Source: Prosthecomicrobium pneumaticum (GTDB lineage Bacteria > Pseudomonadota > Alphaproteobacteria > Rhizobiales > Kaistiaceae). From it: a DNA stretch of 64,000 nt. Position 1 is the stretch's first letter. Each line of letters opens with the position of its first letter. The translations under genes and the position numbers were made by a program. A model generated the notes under the pieces. It made no database searches and was not told the origin of the DNA. It saw only the letters and a list, made by a program, of their open reading frames with translations. Of this stretch, positions 16,634 to 25,231 are shown one piece after another. Location: the NCBI RefSeq assembly GCF_014199915.1, contig NZ_JACHOO010000009.1, positions 114,541 through 178,540 on the forward strand. The letters run 5' to 3'.

Positions 16634-19600
16634 TCATGACGCTTCTTCTTCGCTTTCCAATTCTTCGTCGTCCTGGTCAGCGGCCACGATCAGACCGGCG
16701 GCGCGCTCGGCTTCGGCGCGTTCAGCGTTGAGCGCGAGGAGACGGGTGAGGACTTCGTCGCGGAAGTCGGAGGGCCAAAAGAGGCGGCCCTGATAGGTGT
16801 GGTCGTCCTCGTTGGTCTCGTCGAGGAAGATCGGCGCGGCGCGTTCGGCGAGATCATGCCAGCCATAGGCTTCGAGCACCGCGCGATCCATCGCCGCGTG
16901 CAGCTCGCGCAGGCGAACGATGTCTGTGGCTGCCTCAGTCCGGTCGTGGAAGCGATTGTAGGTCTTCGTCATGCCCTCGTTGCGGGCGATCATCAGCGCG
17001 GCACGGTGGTCGTGATAGGCTCGGCCAGCGGCTTCGAGGGCCGGCGAAGTCTCAAAACCTTCCGGTAAGGGAAAAGTCTCAAAGCAGTCAGACGGTGCGT
17101 AGCGAAGATCGTCCTTCATCGAAGACGAGAAGAAGCGCGCCCAGACCTCGTGTGGCCGAGATTGGATAACGGAAAACGGCGCCAGGTTTGAAAAGGCGAC
17201 CACGTTATGAGGAGCGCCGGTCACTACACCTGCATTTATGAATGTTACCAAAAGATGAGGTGAAAGGTTCGGAATGAATATGTAACGCCTCAGCCCTCCA
17301 ATCGTGCGGTTCAATTCCTTTCTGTAGGCACCCCAACGCCACCAATATTTTGCGACAGTTTTGTTCCAAGCGTTAGATGGAGGCAGCTTAATTCGCTGAG
17401 GCTTTATTCGTCGATCCACAATCGCTAGCAAATCGGGCCAGTCCTCGGCGACTTCATCGGGATAGTCACTTGGCACAACCCCACTGCGCAGCCATTCTCG
17501 GCGGCGTTCTTCGCAAGCTTCGGTACCTTCGTTCATAAACCACGATCCCAACGCGGAATCACGGCGTAGCGGATAGTCGGCGAAGTCGATCACATACCGA
17601 TGGTGCGCATGCGTCGGAGAGGTGTTGACCTCCTCTCCGCCGATATAGGGAAAGATGCGCTCGGCGTTGCGCTGGTCTTTGGCAACCAGCGCGCGCATCT
17701 CATCGAGACTTTCGGATTCTCCTTTGGCCGCAGAGATGTCGTCGAAAGTAAAGCCTGCTCCCAAGATGTATGAACCGATGAACGCTCTTCGTGCGTTTTC
17801 CGCCAGGCGCTCCGGCGCGCGGTCGAGATCGCCTTCGACCAAATAAGCAGAAATGCGCCGCACCTGCCTTCCGTCGAGACTCGGCGACTGAGCAGCGCCT
17901 TTGACGAGATGCACAACGCTGACCACTACCGCCGCCTCGCCCGGCCATTTCAGCCGCCTTGTCGCGCGGGCGATCGCACCACCTTCGGCAATGATCGCGG
18001 CTAGGCCAGTGTCACGGGTATCGCCCTGGCCGATGGTGTTCGTCGCGATCAGGCCGAATACGCCTGCGTGCCTCAACAGCCCGAACGCACGCCGGAAGAA
18101 ATGCGCCACCAGATCGGCGTTGCCGTGCGCACGTTCGTGCAACGTTTGCAGCCAAGGCAGGTAATTCTTCCGGTTGCCTGCGATGATCGTGTTCTTGCCG
18201 GCGAAGGGGGGATTGCCGATGATCGCATCGAAACCAGGGTTATCACGCGAAAAGACCTCTGGATACTCGATCGTCCAATGAAAGGGGCAAAGCGGATGTT
18301 CGCTCATCAAAAGTTCATCCGAGAACCAGGCGGCTTTTTCCATCCAGTCGCGTGATCCGAGATTGTTTTGAACGAGCTTCTGGAATTCGACGAGTGCCTC
18401 GATCCTCTTCCTCGGCTTGTCCGCGAAGAAGAATGCGGCGATGACGCCGTCACCGATCAATCGTGCAACTTCGAGCTTCGCATCAACCGATTTGAGCTGC
18501 GGTCTTAGCTCGGCCTCGGTTGCCCACTCAGCTTCTTCGCGAATGCGCGCGCGGCCTTGCTCCGCGTCACGCAAATGGTCGCCCACGAGCTTACCGACGA
18601 AAGTCGGCGGCTTGGTCGTGTCCCAATGGGTCGCTGCGATCTGCTCCCTAGTCAGCCCCACCAGGCTGTCGCCGCATTTCAGCGCATGGTCGAGGAATGT
18701 GAACTCGTGGTCCTTCGCCAGCGTCGCGAGCCACAGCGACAGCTTCGCCAGATCGACCGCGCGCGGGTTCTTGTCGACACCGTAAAGGCAACGCTGCGCG
18801 ACCAGGCGGCGGGCATGCAGTTCCTCGTCCTCATCTGCCGGAATGACCGGCCGCGTCTCGGGCCAGCGCGCCCATGCCGCCACCAGCCGGGACGCGATGG
18901 CGCGGCAAGCCTCGACCAGGAAGGCGCCTGAACCCATCGCCGGATCGCAGACCTTCAGATCGAGAATCTGATCCGGCGTGGCATCCGGTCCCAGCCGCTC
19001 GAAGGCCGGCTCCAGCGCATGGGCAACGATCGGCTGGGTGAGGCTCCGGGGCGTATAGTGGCTGCCGGTGCGGCGGCGCTCGCCGGTCGGCTGGAGGATC
19101 GGCGTTCCGGCCGGCGCCATGACATGGCGCGGCGACCCGCGCTCGTCCACCATGCCCTCGAAAGCCGCGGCCAGTTCCTCGACGCTCTTCGCCGCCTCGA
19201 CAGGCTTCGCTTGCGCGGCCGTGAGAGAGCGGCCGACATTCTCCTTCAGGTCTTTGATCCTGTCCTTGCCCTTGCGGGCCAGCAGCTCGTCGAGCGCCAC
19301 GAACACCGGCGTCCGGTTGTTCTTGCCGGCCTTGATGGCGAGCACGCTGCTCTTGGCCGCCTCGACGGTGAAGCCCATCACCGTCTCATAGACCGAGCCG
19401 ATCTGCTCGACATCCAGCGTGCGGTAGGACAGGCGTTGGCGCTCCTGGCCGCGCAGTTTCAGGGTCATCAGCCCTTCGAGGATGCGCAGGATGCAGCCGT
19501 CCGACACGCTCAGGATGCGGGGCGCGTCATCCCTGGTCTTGCGGCCTTCCAGAAAGAGAAACTCGTCCGGATCGAACAGCTTCCCGCCGCGCGCCTGGAC

Positions 19601-20665
19601 GAAATGCGAACGATGCCCCTTGTGGATCAGCCGGAAGAGCGCGAGCAATTGCCCCCAGCCGCCGCGCCGCTCGTTCATCGTGTCGGGGTTGAGCGCGGCA
19701 TCCTCGGCGAGCCTCGCGTACAGGCCGCGGACCGAGTAGCTGGTCTCGTAGATCGCCCGCGCTCGGGCATCGGCGCGCGATGGCAGCAGATCGCGATCCT
19801 CGGCGTAAAGGATGAAGACCAGCCTCATGAGGACCGTCAATAGCCCCTCATAGAGGTGGCCGGGATTCGAGCGCGCCAGGTCCCGGATCAGATCGGCATC
19901 GGCCGCGTCGAGACCGCGGAGCAGCTCGTGCAGCGCGCCGAGGACTTGGCCGGCGAGTTCGGTCGAGACCGACGCCTGGGCGTCGCGGCTCTTCTTCAGG
20001 AGAGCCGGAAGGCGGTGTGTATCAGCGGCCGTGAACAGAGACGAGCTATCGAGGAGAAGCTTCAGCCCGCCGAGCATCGGTCGCCCGGCCACCATGCCGA
20101 GCGGGCGCAGCGGGAAGGACAGATAGCCCGATGTCTCGCCACGCGGGGCATAGACGAGGCGCAGTTCCCGGTCAGTGATCAGCAGGCCGGCAAAGACGCC
20201 GGTGTCTCTCAGCAGGCGCTCGAAGCGCTGATGCGGCGAGGCTTCCCAACCATCGAGCTGGGCGCGGCCATCCGGCTCGGTGCCCGCCACCTCGATGCGG
20301 ACGAGAAGCTGCCACGGCTGGCCGTTCTGGCCGAGTTCGGCGACTGCCCAGGTTGGCGCCAGCGTCGTTCCGTGCTCGGGCAGGCTCACAAGCAGCGTGT
20401 CCGGCAATTCCGGTCCGCCTGGCGCTCCTGCCACATGGGCGGCGTTCCAGCCGAGCACCTTCTCCATGAAAGTCCAGGGATCGGGCAGCGCCGGCCCGGA
20501 CACATCCGGATTGAGGTGTTCGGCGGCTTCGGCCGTGTCGACGGGGCTCTGATGCAGCGGCGTCAGGCCCAGTTCCTTGAGAACGCTGGGTGCTACGACC
20601 AGCCCGACCGGCTGGACGTGATCGAGCCATTCGATGTCAGGATCGCGGTAGAGAACGTCAGCCAT
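16634..20665 (-). CDS. drmMI: DISARM adenine methyltransferase DrmMI
   Basis: 1343 residues from the ATG at 20665, five bases after the drmD stop; a GTG at 20674 overlapping that stop is an alternative. The N6-adenine methylase domain shows motif I DPAMGSGAFLVEA near 577 and motif IV NPPFAGKN near 820. The large flanking regions resemble Eco57I/PglX-type enzymes and the C-terminus is acidic. DrmMI marks host DNA so that DISARM spares it. PglX of BREX is similar in build, but the drmD and drmA/drmB neighbours favour DISARM class 1. Confidence 0.9.
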   Translation of the reverse strand: MADVLYRDPDIEWLDHVQPVGLVVAPSVLKELGLTPLHQSPVDTAEAAEHLNPDVSGPALPDPWTFMEKVLGWNAAHVAGAPGGPELPDTLLVSLPEHGTTLAPTWAVAELGQNGQPWQLLVRIEVAGTEPDGRAQLDGWEASPHQRFERLLRDTGVFAGLLITDRELRLVYAPRGETSGYLSFPLRPLGMVAGRPMLGGLKLLLDSSSLFTAADTHRLPALLKKSRDAQASVSTELAGQVLGALHELLRGLDAADADLIRDLARSNPGHLYEGLLTVLMRLVFILYAEDRDLLPSRADARARAIYETSYSVRGLYARLAEDAALNPDTMNERRGGWGQLLALFRLIHKGHRSHFVQARGGKLFDPDEFLFLEGRKTRDDAPRILSVSDGCILRILEGLMTLKLRGQERQRLSYRTLDVEQIGSVYETVMGFTVEAAKSSVLAIKAGKNNRTPVFVALDELLARKGKDRIKDLKENVGRSLTAAQAKPVEAAKSVEELAAAFEGMVDERGSPRHVMAPAGTPILQPTGERRRTGSHYTPRSLTQPIVAHALEPAFERLGPDATPDQILDLKVCDPAMGSGAFLVEACRAIASRLVAAWARWPETRPVIPADEDEELHARRLVAQRCLYGVDKNPRAVDLAKLSLWLATLAKDHEFTFLDHALKCGDSLVGLTREQIAATHWDTTKPPTFVGKLVGDHLRDAEQGRARIREEAEWATEAELRPQLKSVDAKLEVARLIGDGVIAAFFFADKPRKRIEALVEFQKLVQNNLGSRDWMEKAAWFSDELLMSEHPLCPFHWTIEYPEVFSRDNPGFDAIIGNPPFAGKNTIIAGNRKNYLPWLQTLHERAHGNADLVAHFFRRAFGLLRHAGVFGLIATNTIGQGDTRDTGLAAIIAEGGAIARATRRLKWPGEAAVVVSVVHLVKGAAQSPSLDGRQVRRISAYLVEGDLDRAPERLAENARRAFIGSYILGAGFTFDDISAAKGESESLDEMRALVAKDQRNAERIFPYIGGEEVNTSPTHAHHRYVIDFADYPLRRDSALGSWFMNEGTEACEERRREWLRSGVVPSDYPDEVAEDWPDLLAIVDRRIKPQRIKLPPSNAWNKTVAKYWWRWGAYRKELNRTIGGLRRYIFIPNLSPHLLVTFINAGVVTGAPHNVVAFSNLAPFSVIQSRPHEVWARFFSSSMKDDLRYAPSDCFETFPLPEGFETSPALEAAGRAYHDHRAALMIARNEGMTKTYNRFHDRTEAATDIVRLRELHAAMDRAVLEAYGWHDLAERAAPIFLDETNEDDHTYQGRLFWPSDFRDEVLTRLLALNAERAEAERAAGLIVAADQDDEELESEEEAS

Positions 20666-20670
20666 CGCGC

Positions 20671-23600
20671 TCACCCCGACACCGGCCAGAGATAGACGAT
20701 GCCGACCGGCTCCAACCGATGGGCCTTCACCTCATAGGATTCGCGCAGACGTTTCGGCTCGTCGCGAAGCTCCTGTTCGAGGCGTGCGAGGCGCGTTTGC
20801 CAGTGCCGCCGGTCGGCTTCGCGCTCGCGCCGTTCTTCGGGCACGAGGTCGAGGGTGAGCTGATCGGGATTGAACTCCTTCGAGGCTCTACCAATCCTAT
20901 CCCGCTGCTGCTCCAGCAAGCTCGCTAACGACCGCGCCTCCTCATCTCCACGCTTAGCGAGTTGTGTCTTGACGGCGGCAAGGCGTTCCTTGGCGATGGC
21001 TTCGAGGGCGGGGGTCAAGTCGGCGATGTCCTGGGAGACGAGCGTCTGAATTCGTGCGATCGCCGCCGCGGGGGCTTCGCGCGCGGTGCGCAGCGCGTCT
21101 TCAAGCTGATTCAGCGTTCTTTCCTCCCCGCTCTCTCCCAGCGTTCGGAGCGGCTTTCGGCCCCGTTCGGATTCCGTCCAGATGGCCGTGATCGGGATTA
21201 TCTCCTCATGCAGCCGGGCCGCGCCGGCGCCATAGACGGCCAGGCGGCCCATCAGCACGACACGCGGTTGCGCGCCTGGGCCGGTGATGACTGAGAATCG
21301 CGACAGATTCGACTGGAACCCCTGACTGAGAAAACGCGAAATGAGACGCCGGACCAGGCGATGCTCCAGATGCACCTGCACGACGTCGGTGGCGTCGCGC
21401 CCGTCGTCGAGAACTGGGGGCTCGAAAGCGATAGATCGGATCGAAGCGTTGCGCCGCCAATCGCCGAGCCGCTCGCCGCGCTTGCGCGGCCGAACCCGCA
21501 GGTCGTCGAAGGCGTCGTCCCACCCGGCGTCCCTGGAGAAAGCGGGATCGGACGGATCCAGCCGATAGGTCACGGTCCTGCCAACGCTCTCGCCGCGCGC
21601 ACTATTGAGGGCGAAGCCTGCCCGCGACAACGCCGCGGCAGCGACCCGCTCAAGATCGTCGGGATCGACGCCAACCCTTTCCCGGGAGCGTTCGAGGATC
21701 CGCCTCAGATCGTCCTGTTCCTTCAAAAGACGCTCGTGGCGGACCTTCTCCTCATCGTCCATTTCGGACTGGGCCTTGCCGAGCCGCTCCGTGTCGTTCT
21801 CTTCGGAGATCGCGCGAGCGAGCGCCTTCCCCTGTCCGCGCCCGATGCCGTCTTCGGCCAGCCGCTTGGCGATGCGGTCCTCGATAACCTGGCCGACCGA
21901 GCCGAGTTCCTCGCGAATGGTCTCGGTCTTCCAGACCAACGCATCGAGAACGATGTCCGCCTCGCGCTGCTCGTATCGGAAATAGCGGCAGAAGACCTGC
22001 TTCGCAGGCTGGAGCTTGCGATCGATGCGGCCGTTCCGCTGCTCCAGGCGTGATGGATTCCACGGCAGATCGAAATGCAGGAGATCCGAGCAGTAGGATT
22101 GAAGGTTGATGCCCTCCCGTGCTGCGTCGGTGCAGATCAGAATCCGCAGGGGCTCACTATCGGGATCGGCGTTGAAGGCGTGCTTGATCTGCTCGCGGCG
22201 ATCCGACCCCGTGGCACCGCTGAAGACGCCGATCCGATCGTCAATGCCGTCGGTATCGGCCAGCCGTTCCCGCAACCGCCTTTCCAGCCAGCGCCTCGTA
22301 TCCTCCCACTCGGTGAAGATGATCAGCCGGCGCCGATTCCACTGTTGGCCGTCCAGCATAGACTTGCGGATCCACTCAACCAGCCAGTTCACGCGCGCGT
22401 CAGGCCGCGCGGCGTGCTTTTCGGCCAGCGCGAGCATCTCGTCGACAACCGCCAGTTCGGCGCGCAGGTCCTCCAGCGTGGCGTCGACGACGCCGGCCGC
22501 GGAAGCGGTGGCGGCTTCCGCGTCTTCGTCGGCGGCCATTGCCTTTTCCGCGTCTTCCTCTTCTAGGCCCAGCTCGGCGTTGTCCTCCGGTGTCGGCGCG
22601 GCCACGAACGCGGTCGCGGCCGCCGTCGCGCGAGCGACCTCTTCACCATTAAGCACCTTTTGTAGGGTGACGCGGTGGGTCTTCAGCGTTCGAGCGAAGG
22701 CGGCAATCGACGACAGAAGCCTCTGTTGAAGGCCGACAAAGGCTAGCTTGGCGAGTGCCGCCTTCTGACTGCTCAGCTTTGCTATACGCTTCATGCGCAG
22801 CTCGCCATAGGCGGCAAGCAGTCGTGCGAGCGCCAGTTCGGGAGCGTCCTCCGGCAGTCCGTCAATCGAGATCGGCTCGATGACCCGTTCCGGAAATGCC
22901 TCGCCGAGACGGCGGAGATCGGCCTTCAGCCGACGGACCATGACCGGCTCGAGATCGCGCGGCCGGACCTCGACGCCGCGCGTGAAGCGCTGTGGGTCGA
23001 GCATCTCGAGAAGAGCGGAGAAGCTGTTGGAGTGCCCGTTATGGGGTGTGGCGGTCAGGAACAGCCGATGCTCGAAGCGCTCCGCGAGCTCCCTGACCGC
23101 TTTCGTGAGCTGGCTTGAGATGGCGTATCGCGTGCCTGCCGATGGAGCGGCGTGGTGGGCTTCGTCCAGGATGAACAGAGCCCGCGTACGAAACTCCCCA
23201 AGGACATCGCGTAGGCCCCCGGCATAGGTCTCGTCGGTCAGCAGGCGATGCGACACGATAAAACGTGACCCCGTGGTCCACGGATTTACGGAGAACCCCC
23301 GTAAGCGCCGCAGCTCGCTGATGCGGTCCCTGTCTATGATCTCGAACGAAAGACCGAACTTCGCCTCCAGCTCGTCCTTCCACTGCACCGTCATCGCCGG
23401 CGGCGCCGCGATCACGATGAAGTCCACCCGCCGTCTGAGCAGGAGTTCCCGCGCGACAAGGCCCGCTTCGATCGTCTTGCCGAGACCGACATCGTCGGCG
23501 ATCAGCAGATTGACGCGCGGCAGACGCAGCGCCTTGCGCAGAGGGAGAAGCTGATAGGCGTCGAGCCTGATGCCCGCGCGGAACGGCGCTTGCAGCAAAT

Positions 23601-23904
23601 CCCGATCGGCGGCTGTCGCGGACCGCCATCGGATTGCCCGGATATGCGCGGCCAGAACGTCCGCGCTGTCTGGATTGCCGACGCCGACACTTGCCCATCG
23701 ATCCTCATCGAGGATCCTCCTGGCAATCTCAGCATCCCATAGAATGTCGAGGTGTTCGCCTTGAGCATCATCTGAAATGCAGGATAAGCTGAGCGTAGGC
23801 AGGTCGCCGTCATCACCAAGCAACGCCTCCACAAGCCACGGCTTGCCCCGCACTTCGACAAAGGCGCCCTGCTCAACTTCTATGTGCGAAGGTCTATCGA
23901 TCAT
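20671..23904 (-). CDS. drmD: DISARM SNF2-family helicase DrmD
   Basis: 1077 residues from the ATG at 23904 with GGGGAAG eight bases upstream. SNF2/SF2 motifs are intact: ADDVGLGKTIEAG near 140, LDEAHH near 247, TATPHNG, DAAREGINLQ and QRNGRIDR near 620. A long helical, charged C-terminal region follows. drmD together with drmMI defines class 1 DISARM. It follows the GNAT toxin gene by 29 bases and precedes drmMI by five, which suggests one transcript starting at the toxin-antitoxin promoter. Confidence 0.92.
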   Translation of the reverse strand: MIDRPSHIEVEQGAFVEVRGKPWLVEALLGDDGDLPTLSLSCISDDAQGEHLDILWDAEIARRILDEDRWASVGVGNPDSADVLAAHIRAIRWRSATAADRDLLQAPFRAGIRLDAYQLLPLRKALRLPRVNLLIADDVGLGKTIEAGLVARELLLRRRVDFIVIAAPPAMTVQWKDELEAKFGLSFEIIDRDRISELRRLRGFSVNPWTTGSRFIVSHRLLTDETYAGGLRDVLGEFRTRALFILDEAHHAAPSAGTRYAISSQLTKAVRELAERFEHRLFLTATPHNGHSNSFSALLEMLDPQRFTRGVEVRPRDLEPVMVRRLKADLRRLGEAFPERVIEPISIDGLPEDAPELALARLLAAYGELRMKRIAKLSSQKAALAKLAFVGLQQRLLSSIAAFARTLKTHRVTLQKVLNGEEVARATAAATAFVAAPTPEDNAELGLEEEDAEKAMAADEDAEAATASAAGVVDATLEDLRAELAVVDEMLALAEKHAARPDARVNWLVEWIRKSMLDGQQWNRRRLIIFTEWEDTRRWLERRLRERLADTDGIDDRIGVFSGATGSDRREQIKHAFNADPDSEPLRILICTDAAREGINLQSYCSDLLHFDLPWNPSRLEQRNGRIDRKLQPAKQVFCRYFRYEQREADIVLDALVWKTETIREELGSVGQVIEDRIAKRLAEDGIGRGQGKALARAISEENDTERLGKAQSEMDDEEKVRHERLLKEQDDLRRILERSRERVGVDPDDLERVAAAALSRAGFALNSARGESVGRTVTYRLDPSDPAFSRDAGWDDAFDDLRVRPRKRGERLGDWRRNASIRSIAFEPPVLDDGRDATDVVQVHLEHRLVRRLISRFLSQGFQSNLSRFSVITGPGAQPRVVLMGRLAVYGAGAARLHEEIIPITAIWTESERGRKPLRTLGESGEERTLNQLEDALRTAREAPAAAIARIQTLVSQDIADLTPALEAIAKERLAAVKTQLAKRGDEEARSLASLLEQQRDRIGRASKEFNPDQLTLDLVPEERREREADRRHWQTRLARLEQELRDEPKRLRESYEVKAHRLEPVGIVYLWPVSG

Positions 23905-23933
23905 TATTACTTCCCCGTGCCCCGAAATTTTTC

Positions 23934-24446
23934 TTATTCGAACAGCCGCCGGATGTCTGCCATCGGCCTGAACAGCTTCGTGGGCTGGTCCAGCAATGGC
24001 AGGAAACTCTCCAGTTCATAGAAGCGACGGGCACCCTCATCTTTCGCATCGACGATCACCGCGAAGGAGGCGACCTCGCTTCGGGAGGCGCGGTAGAGAG
24101 CGTCGGCCAGCAGGAAACGCCCATAACCCTTCCCCTGTTGGCGGCGATCGACGGCCAGCCGACCCAGAAGCGTCGCCGGCACGAGCGGGTATCGCGGGAG
24201 CTTGCGCACTATCTGCGCTGGCAGTTCTGAGAGCTGCACCGATGTCGAAGAGAGCGTGTAGTAGCCGGCGATAGTCTCATCTGGCAGCACCAGGACGAAG
24301 GGCGCAGCCATATTCTTCCGCGCGTCCTGGCCCGCTTGTGTCCGGAAATATCGGTCCAGCGGCTCTACGCCGCTCTCGAACCTCGATCGGTCATGGCTCG
24401 ATGCCAGCGGCTCGACGCGGAGCTTTTCGTCTCTTCCAGCAGGCAC
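23934..24446 (-). CDS. GNAT-family toxin (TacT-like) of a GNAT/DUF1778 pair
   Basis: 170 residues from a GTG at 24446, three bases after the antitoxin stop. The acetyltransferase fold is clear: RFESGVEPLDRYF at the start, YYTLSSTSV, and the acetyl-CoA loop RRQQGKGYGRFLL. Toxins of this type acetylate the amino acid on charged tRNAs and stop translation until neutralised by a DUF1778 antitoxin. It is the second gene of the minus-strand transcript that continues into drmD, so its antitoxin promoter may also drive DISARM. Confidence 0.85.
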   Translation of the reverse strand: MPAGRDEKLRVEPLASSHDRSRFESGVEPLDRYFRTQAGQDARKNMAAPFVLVLPDETIAGYYTLSSTSVQLSELPAQIVRKLPRYPLVPATLLGRLAVDRRQQGKGYGRFLLADALYRASRSEVASFAVIVDAKDEGARRFYELESFLPLLDQPTKLFRPMADIRRLFE

Positions 24447-24449
24447 TTG

Positions 24450-24752
24450 TCAAACGCCGGCCCGCTCACGGTAGCGGCGCACCGTGTCGCGCAGACGATC
24501 ATTGACTGGCTTCGGGTTCAGCAGCGCGTCAACGAAGGCCTCGCTGTCGCGGACGGAGAGAGCGAGCTGGTTGTGTTCCTCGATAGCGCGGCGGGCCGCA
24601 TCCTGTACGCTGGTCAGCACGAAGTCTGTCACGGTCCGCCCTTGGAGGGCGGCGGCACGTTCGATTAGACTCTTCTGTTCCGAGGTTACACGAGCCTCCA
24701 AGCGCTCTGCTCGGGCGCGCCCTCTGGTTGATCTGGATGCTGCATTGGGCAT
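24450..24752 (-). CDS. DUF1778 ribbon-helix-helix antitoxin (TacA-like)
   Basis: 100 residues from the ATG at 24752 with AGGAG upstream. The N-terminal half has the ribbon-helix-helix pattern of DUF1778 antitoxins (RLEARVTSEQKSLIERAAAL, GRTVTDFVLTS). The C-terminal tail (ALLNPKPVNDRLRDTVRRY) is the part that normally wraps the GNAT toxin. It binds its own promoter as a repressor; a matching palindrome is seen upstream. It is the first gene of the long DISARM-strand operon. Confidence 0.87.
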   Translation of the reverse strand: MPNAASRSTRGRARAERLEARVTSEQKSLIERAAALQGRTVTDFVLTSVQDAARRAIEEHNQLALSVRDSEAFVDALLNPKPVNDRLRDTVRRYRERAGV

Positions 24753-24769
24753 GGCTTTTCTCCTGACCT

Positions 24770-24802
24770 AATGTACGGCCAATACCCGGCCACTTCAAGT
24801 GG
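24770..24802 (-). promoter_or_regulatory. Promoter and palindromic operator for the GNAT/DUF1778 genes
   Basis: On the minus strand TTGAAG (24793-24798) and TACATT (24770-24775) are exactly 17 bases apart, 18 bases before the antitoxin start. The -35 sits inside the palindrome CCACTT-c-AAGTGG (24790-24802), a likely antitoxin operator. Confidence 0.5.
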
Positions 24803-24852
24803 ACGGGCTCCTATGAGCCAGACCCGCCCCTACATGGTAGATAAATTGTAAT

Positions 24853-24889
24853 CTTCGTGCTACGTAATGGGTGTCTTAGACGCACGAAG
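24853..24889 (+). promoter_or_regulatory. Inverted repeat upstream of the HipB-like gene, probable operator
   Basis: CTTCGTGC (24853-24860) and GCACGAAG (24882-24889) form a perfect 8-base inverted repeat ending six bases before the HipB-like start. TGTAAT (24847-24852) just upstream could be its -10. HipB-type repressors bind such repeats to autoregulate. Confidence 0.45.
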
Positions 24890-24895
24890 AGCACA

Positions 24896-25231
24896 ATGCC
24901 GACACCTCATCACCCTCCCGCCGCTGTGCGGCGCGTCCTACGGAAGCTGGGCGCGGATATCCACGATGCCCGTCGTCGCCGACGGCTGCCGATGGCCGTC
25001 GTGGCGGAGCGCGCGTTCACGTCCCGCTCGACATTGCAAAGGGTAGAAGCCGGCGACGCAAATGTCAGCATCGGCATCTATGCTGCCGTCCTGCAGGCGC
25101 TTGGCCTGCTCGATGGCCTCGGCGAGATCGCCGACATCAGCCGCGACAGCATCGGCCAGGCCTTGGCCAGCGCGGAGCTGCCGAAGCGCGTCCGTCTCAA
25201 GCGCGCCCCGGGGTCGACCGATCATGGCTGA
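24896..25231 (+). CDS. HipB-like XRE antitoxin
   Basis: 111 residues from the ATG at 24896. An XRE helix-turn-helix occupies about residues 15-70 (IHDARRRRRLPMAVVAERA ... TLQRVEAGDANVSI). The end overlaps the HipA-like start by eight bases (ATGGCTGA), giving translational coupling. HipB-type proteins repress the operon and neutralise the HipA kinase. The operon is divergent from the GNAT/DISARM operon, sharing a 140-base intergenic region. Confidence 0.82.
   Translation: MPTPHHPPAAVRRVLRKLGADIHDARRRRRLPMAVVAERAFTSRSTLQRVEAGDANVSIGIYAAVLQALGLLDGLGEIADISRDSIGQALASAELPKRVRLKRAPGSTDHG

Noticed and set aside
16634..20665. PglX of a BREX system
   Set aside because: The methylase alone would fit, but no pglZ, brxC or brxL is present, and drmD, drmA and drmB are adjacent.
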